Of a stretch of DNA of 64,000 nt, positions 58,650 to 64,000 are shown in pieces. Within the stretch, counting starts at the first letter, position 1. Each line of letters starts with the position of its first letter. This stretch comes from Adenanthera pavonina (Eukaryota > Streptophyta > Magnoliopsida > Fabales > Fabaceae). A program made the translations under genes and the position numbers. Where the stretch lies: positions 23,472,001-23,536,000 of the forward strand of contig JAIVEN010000010.1 of NCBI GenBank assembly GCA_026686845.1. Reading direction: 5' to 3'. A model generated the notes under the pieces. The model was not told where the DNA came from, did no database searches, and worked only from the letters and a program-made list of their open reading frames with translations.

Positions 58650-61600
58650 GTAGCATGCGTGGTGAATGATCATTAAGAGACCAAGATGCAATGATAAGTC
58701 AACCCATAGTTTGAATAGTTATGAATTTCACAATTCTAATATGTCAGTTTGAATAGAAGAATGCAAAAGGCACACAAGAAAACTTATTCCACTGCATATG
58801 ATTAGAAGTTTAAGAAGTTTGACAAAGCCCATTTTTCATTAGAATCAAAGCATAAGATTTAACCCATAGTTTAAATAAGTGATCAACCTTACAGCAAAAT
58901 ATTTTGGTAGAGCACTCACTTTGAAACCTTGTGGCAATATATATCCACCATAATTCTTACAACCCTCCATTGGCTAAAACGCACTAACAAGTTATAACAA
59001 TACACAGGATCTCAATTAAAAAATTTTTTAGGTACCTGAGATTGGGAGGTCCAAATACAGATAGTTCCTGAGTATAAACTTGCCAGAATCCTGTGGTAGC
59101 CATGGCAAAATCACACACTTCAGCAAAATAGCCAACGATAAACTATTTACCAATCCTATGTCATCAATAACCCTGTTGACAAATTCCATGACTAATATTG
59201 ATATAATTCTCATAGATGCCACATAGTAGAAATAATCAAATTAAGAAAGCAATTATAGAATTTTAAATTGCAGCATGGTTAAATTTAATTACCTCTCTAT
59301 TCATAGGCACTTATCAAGGACGAAGTTACACCACTCTTCGATGAGTTCCTCTATTTGCGTATCAGAGTACTCAGAATAAGAGGTGTCAGTGAAGTACTGT
59401 AAATTAAAAAATTATAAATAAGCGAAAATGGAAAAATTTTATAAGCCTTAATGTAAATATAAAATTACATACCGTGTCTGGGATTATGCTATGACCATGT
59501 GTGATGATATCCTTCATGAATAACATCACATAGTATCCACAGTCATTATCATTTGGTTATTTTGGACACTAAAGAGGAAAATTATATTAATTATACAATA
59601 CAGAAATATTAATCTCAACAATTGTTGATTAAAATATAAATTTATACATACCCGTATCTTCTGCCACTTATATAACGAGGAAGCTAAGGGTTTTACCATT
59701 TTGCCCTTATGATTATCCCTACAACCCCGGCCGGCTCGAAATATTGACACAGCACTATTTAACCATAAAATATAAAAAATGTTAGAATGAGCAAAACCTA
59801 ATTTGAATTATTACATATAAGTGCGAATCATTAAATACATGAAAAATAAATCTAGGATCCTTACTTATTAATTATCCCCATCATTTGTTCACGGAGTTCC
59901 GGATCATAATTCAAAGGATCCAAAAAATAGATAGTTGGCTCCAATGGATTGATTGCAATTAACATCCAGTGTCCACTATGAAAAAATAACCAGTGTCATT
60001 AGGAAATTATAATTCAGCAGATGAAGTCAAATACATTAAATCCTGAGAATTTACTTACACATTATGATACGGAACCAAGAATAAGACATCTTTGTCAGCC
60101 CTTGCAGTGAATGCATCCGCAATTAACTGCTGATGTTCAGTAATCTTACTGTCCGGCAATTTTGAAGCATAAGCAGCAACCTCTTCAGGATGGATGAATA
60201 TAAATTTGTTTGTAAGATTGCAGGGCTCCAAAAATGTCTCATAGAGGTATCTAAAGTTTAGCAACAAAATAAAAAGCAACATAGGTTAATATGAAGGCCT
60301 AAATTGAAAAAAATTAAAACAAATAAATTAATATCAAGTACCTTATGTACAAGTTAACATTCGCAACCCCAATCCACTTCCGATGGATGATGTAATCAAC
60401 AATTTCAATGTTGATACTTTCAAATACTACCTTATTATAAATGTTCTTGGCAAATTTCACACGTTTTTCGACTTTGCCCTTAAGCGAATATGGTAGAAAC
60501 TTGACAATCATCCTTCGAAAGGTGTCTGGAACTGGATGCCTGGGCGGCTGCATGAGTGGTGGAGCGACTTATTCCTTCGAATGTCCTGACTCTCCGACCT
60601 CACTCTTCCACTTCAACTACGCAACAAAGTGGGAAATTTTGAGATTAACCACCTTAATATACACATAACAATAGTATATGTCTATAGGTCCTCTGATATG
60701 AACCTTTGAATGTAGTGGCTCATTCAAGACATCTAGTATCAAGTTAGTATACTATCAAGTAACATACCTTTACTAATGGAGCAGCAGTGATGAGGTGTGC
60801 GGGCTATGCTATGAAGCTGCCCAATGCCATTCCTATTGTTTCCATATCCCCCACAGGAACAGGCAACCTGGTACCCTCCTCCCTAACTACCTCAATCGAC
60901 ACTTTTAGATGATATGCAGGTACGGGTGCATTGTGAAGCATCTCTTCAGGGCTATTATGCACATGCCCCTCCGCAACCACACGTCAATTAGGTGTTTCTA
61001 ACCATAACTGGCAATATGATTGACCCTGTTCCAATCAATGCATTAGAAATCAACCATTTACTACGTGTAAAAAAAAGTTATCTTTTAACTTGTTCATGAT
61101 AGCAATTACCTAAGGGAGATCGTGAGGGGTAACATGGCAACTATCTTTGGCACTAGCCGACACTGGTGGTGTCCCTTGCATTCCCTGTAGTTGAAGCACC
61201 ATGTTCGTCAATTCAGCTAATCGAAGCTGCATCTGAGATTGAGTCTGATGTTGTTCCTAAACAATAGCCTCCAATCGGGTAACCTTTACAGCATCTGATG
61301 ATGATCGAGGCCCAAAAAAGGCTTTGTGTGTCACACCAAACCCTGTACCCCTAACACGACCAGGATACTCAGGGACCCCCAGTGCCTTACCAAGTATGTC
61401 CTGCCCAACGCTCTCCTGCTCACTAGCTTGAGGCATCGAATTAGAAAGTTCATTCTGTGGAAGAAAGATAAACAAAATATTAAATTTGCAACTAAATAAT
61501 AAGTATTTGAAAATATATATGTAAATAAAATATATAATACAATAATACTAACTATTGACTCGGCAACTTTCCGAACGTTGTCATTGTCAATTATCCTATC

Positions 61601-62239
61601 CTTGTTCTTGCGAGATTCTATCCATAGCTCATGGCATTCGATTTCCCTCCCTTTTGACCCCTCCTTTGATTGCTATGTTTGATCACAAATAAGCAAATGT
61701 GTCAGTATTTGAACATAAGTGTCATTCATAGAAAAATTAACTATCAAACCACGTACCATCTTAACCTCTATACCATGGTATCCTTGACAACCCCCTCTAT
61801 ATGGGTATTACTGCTTCTTGGCTCTGTCACTATTGGCTTGGCTTAATTTCTGAAAAATAATGCAAAATATTAGTTTTAGTGTAACAAAAACTAAGATAAG
61901 GTACATATGATTAGGTTTATGTCCACCAAAAAAGTCGCAATAAGAATATAATGAAATAAAATACTATGTTAATAATGCACACAACAAAGCAGACTTTTAT
62001 TCAATGACTAAATATGTTGAAACAAGAGTTTTGATGATTCCAAACCAACATTCAAGAGCTTGGATTGAAGATATCAAAGGAGAGCAAAGCTGTTTCAAGT
62101 GAAGATTTTCTGAGTACTTGCTGTTAGATCTTTTGTAGGATCCTTAGTTTTTGTTATGACTGGGTAAAAGATTTTGATTTGAAGAAAAGAAGTTTTCAAA
62201 CTTTGATTTTATGTTAAATCTTCAAATATTTGAAAAACA

Positions 62240-63215
62240 CCCACAAACAGACGATGGTTGAAAGTTTAAGCTAAACTGTCAAGCTGGAAATTCGAACTTT
62301 GCCTTTGGAAATTCGAATTTCAAGCTAAAACTGAATAAGTCTGAAGAGATGGCTCTCTGTCAGACGAATTTTGGTTGTTCAAAATTCGAATTTTCATCTA
62401 GTCTGAAAAGAGGCATTTTGTAACAGACGAACTTCACACTTTCAAAATTCGAATTTCAAGTAAAATGAAGTTTGTAAAAACCAAAGAAATTCATCTGAAA
62501 CTATGATAAAGTGCATCTGAAATCAAAATGAAATTGAGTTTGATAAATGCTCTCTGACAGACGAATTTTGAACTTCCAACATTCGAATTTTCATATAAGT
62601 CTGAAAGATGCTTCTTTGCAACAGACGAACTTTGAGTCTTCAAAATTCGAATTTCAAACAAAACAAAACTTGAGAAAATGGAAGAAATTCATCTGAAACT
62701 ATGTTAAAGTTCACCTGAGATCAAGAGTGATTTAAGTTTCAAAACTGCTTTTTGACAGACGAACTTTGAACATTGAAATTCGAATTTCAGAAGCTAAGTT
62801 CTTGAGTCTATTGAAATGAAACATTGACATACGAATGATAAGAACTTGCAACATTTGAATGATGAAATTAGTCTGAAAAGAGTTTCTCTGACAGACGAAT
62901 TTCGCCCTTTCAAAATTTGAATTTCAAAGAAAGTAATCTACTGTGTCCCTTTAAACGTTCAATGGACAGACGAATTTTGGGGATCCAAAATTCAAATTTC
63001 GAAGGCACTGTAGAAAATTGAAAACACTGTTCGCACTTAACCGAAAAACTTTCTTCTTGAAAATTCATATGTCACATTGTGAAAATGTTTTGTAAGTTTC
63101 AAAATTCGAATTTCACTTCATGAACAGACGAACTTCGTGCTGTAACGTTGGAAGCTTTAATCTTCGGTTCCTTCGAAATTTGTCTATTGGCCAACCAAAA
63201 TTCGAATTTCAGTAT
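62240..63215 (+). repeat. Repeated GACGAA / AAATTCGAATTTC motif array in the copia LTR
   Basis: About ten copies of CAGACGAAYTT are each followed, usually 8-20 bases later, by AAAATTCGAATTTC or a close variant (for example 62391, 62446, 62640, 62777, 63106, 63206). Spacing varies between 55 and 160 bases. The second motif is a perfect palindrome around TTCGAA. Confidence 0.75.
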
Positions 63216-63324
63216 GTCAGAAACATTAAATGCAGTTGGTAAACGGATAGTTTTTCAGAGTAACCGTTGAATAACTTCCCCAACGGATAGATTTAGTCTC
63301 TAACGGATATTTGAGACCTAAATC

Positions 63325-63332
63325 TATAAATA
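63325..63332 (+). promoter_or_regulatory. TATA box of the copia LTR
   Basis: CTATAAATACAACATC about 540 bases before the LTR end, in the position expected for the U3/R boundary of a plus-oriented LTR. Confidence 0.55.
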
Positions 63333-64000
63333 CAACATCATTTGAAGTTGTGGGTAACGAATCAAACTTGTATATACCGAATTTCTGCTGAATCTTCTTC
63401 TCAAAAGCTTTTACCCTCTTAACTTCTAAACTTGTACTTAAACTTTCATATCCACTCTTTACAAGAGAGTTATTTCATTGTAATCAATCTATTCTTCATC
63501 TGGGAGATAGATTTACTTGTGAGGGGTATTCACAAGGGGATTGGGAAGCACATAGTGAAAGTGCTTGGAAAGTTTGAGAGAGCTCAGAAACAGAGCATAC
63601 TCATGTACTGCGGCTTTAGCAAGAAGCCCACTGAAATTCTTGATGTATAGTGGATAAATCTCAAGAGGTATCTTGGGGACTAGATGTAGGTCAAGTGAAT
63701 AGACCGAACCAGGATAAATCACTGACTTCTCTTCTCCTTATCTTTACTTTTCACCTTGCTCTGTTTTACGCATTGTTTTCATTATACTGTAATATCTTCA
63801 CTTACTTCACTTTGTGCAGAAAAATCTCAAACTTCCCAATTCACCCCCCCTCTTGGGAAGTCAGCCCTGCTAACAAAATATATGTACTATAATTAATTTA
63901 AGACCAACAATGAGAGAAATGGTTTACCTGAAAAGATTCTTCATGACGCCTAGCAACAAAAGCATCCCAGTGTTCCTGTGTAATGTACAACTCAAACAAC

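Larger units (their letters stand above)
62015..63875 (+). mobile_element. Ty1/copia (SIRE-like) solo LTR inside a CACTA3 intron
   Basis: 1861 bp, TGTTGAAACAAGAG to CCCTGCTAACA, with perfect TSDs AAATA at 62010-62014 and 63876-63880. The start TGTTGAA...TTTTGATGAT and the CACCCCCCCTCTTGG near the end are typical of SIRE/Maximus-type LTRs (family knowledge). There is no internal region. It lies between the exon ending at 63928 and the exon starting at 61849, on the strand opposite to the host gene. Confidence 0.85.
57475..64000 (-). mobile_element. CACTA3, CACTA transposon with transposase-type gene (right end outside window)
   Basis: Begins CACTACACCAAATTTGGG, a CACTA terminus, followed by a dense array of TTGGCGTTT / AAACGCCAA repeats. 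Inside are a coatomer beta-prime gene fragment and a multi-exon minus-strand gene with Transposase_24, DUF8039-like and Ulp1-like domains typical of En/Spm elements. A copia solo LTR sits in an intron. The other terminus lies beyond 64000, so the TSD cannot be checked. Its terminal repeats differ from CACTA1/2, so it is a separate family. Confidence 0.8.
59301..64000 (-). pseudogene. CACTA3 transposase-type gene: Transposase_24, DUF8039-like and Ulp1-like domains, 5' end outside window
   Basis: A multi-exon minus-strand gene. Exons I can place: beyond 64000 to 63928 (ELYITQEHWDAFVARRHEE); 61849-61757 (KLSQANSDRAKKQ); about 61675-61553 (ELWIESRKNKDRII); about 61456-61111 (LGKALGVPEYPGRVRGTGFG); about 61020-60770 (LPVPVGDMETIGMALGSF); about 60617-60342; 60250-60059 (Ulp1 region, HPEEVAAYASKL); 59975-59865 (GHWMLIAINPLEPTIYFLDP); 59754-59652; 59568-59473 (NDNDCGYYVMLFMKD); 59396-59301 ending TGA. 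Splice sites are good at most junctions. Stops occur in several exons, including one at the Gln that normally precedes the catalytic Cys. The His, Asp and Cys of the Ulp1 protease are present. Confidence 0.75.

Overview
The window is plant nuclear DNA, most likely from a eudicot: it is AT-rich and consists almost entirely of nested transposable elements. I see no intact host gene, no tRNA or rRNA gene and no CRISPR array. The order of insertion can be read from target-site duplications (TSDs) visible in the sequence. All element names are my own labels.

There are four components. (1) Ty3/gypsy elements of the chromodomain-bearing, Tekay/Del-like type, with LTRs of about 2-2.5 kb, an initiator-Met-tRNA primer site and TGTAACACC-type LTR ends. 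These are A (36985-46265, minus, both LTRs present), E (about 16600-23310, minus, broken), D (23940 to about 34045, plus, only integrase to 3' LTR), C (about 34045-56982, minus, scattered, no recognisable genes), and an LTR at 1-4872 (plus). (2) Family B, at least seven and probably eight copies of an LTR-like unit of 2.4-3.0 kb that never shows an internal region; four copies have perfect 5-bp TSDs and a fifth has a one-mismatch pair. (3) Three CACTA (En/Spm) DNA transposons: CACTA1 (10227-14762) and CACTA2 (28204-32804) are non-autonomous, and CACTA3 starts at 57475 and runs off the window with a decayed Transposase_24/DUF8039/Ulp1-type gene. Each carries pieces of host genes: a Sof1/DCAF13-like WD40 gene, a release-factor-like gene, and coatomer beta-prime. 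(4) A Ty1/copia SIRE-like solo LTR (62015-63875) inside an intron of the CACTA3 gene.

Layout, left to right: gypsy LTR with B1 inside; unassigned AT-rich DNA with B6; a small CACTA-like remnant; B4 split by CACTA1; element E; B8 fragment; D integrase tail and its 3' LTR, which holds B5 and CACTA2; C 3' LTR; C interior, which holds B2, which in turn holds gypsy A; the rest of C and its 5' LTR, which holds B3; a B fragment (B7); an exon of a cupin (11S-globulin-like) host gene; CACTA3.

The only sequence that looks like the original host locus is the cupin exon at 57376-57474, interrupted exactly at the CACTA3 terminus. The deepest nest is copia-free: gypsy C was hit by B2, and B2 was hit by gypsy A. 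All transposon genes carry stops or frame changes, many explicable as C-to-T changes as expected of methylated DNA, so nothing here is likely to be mobile by itself.
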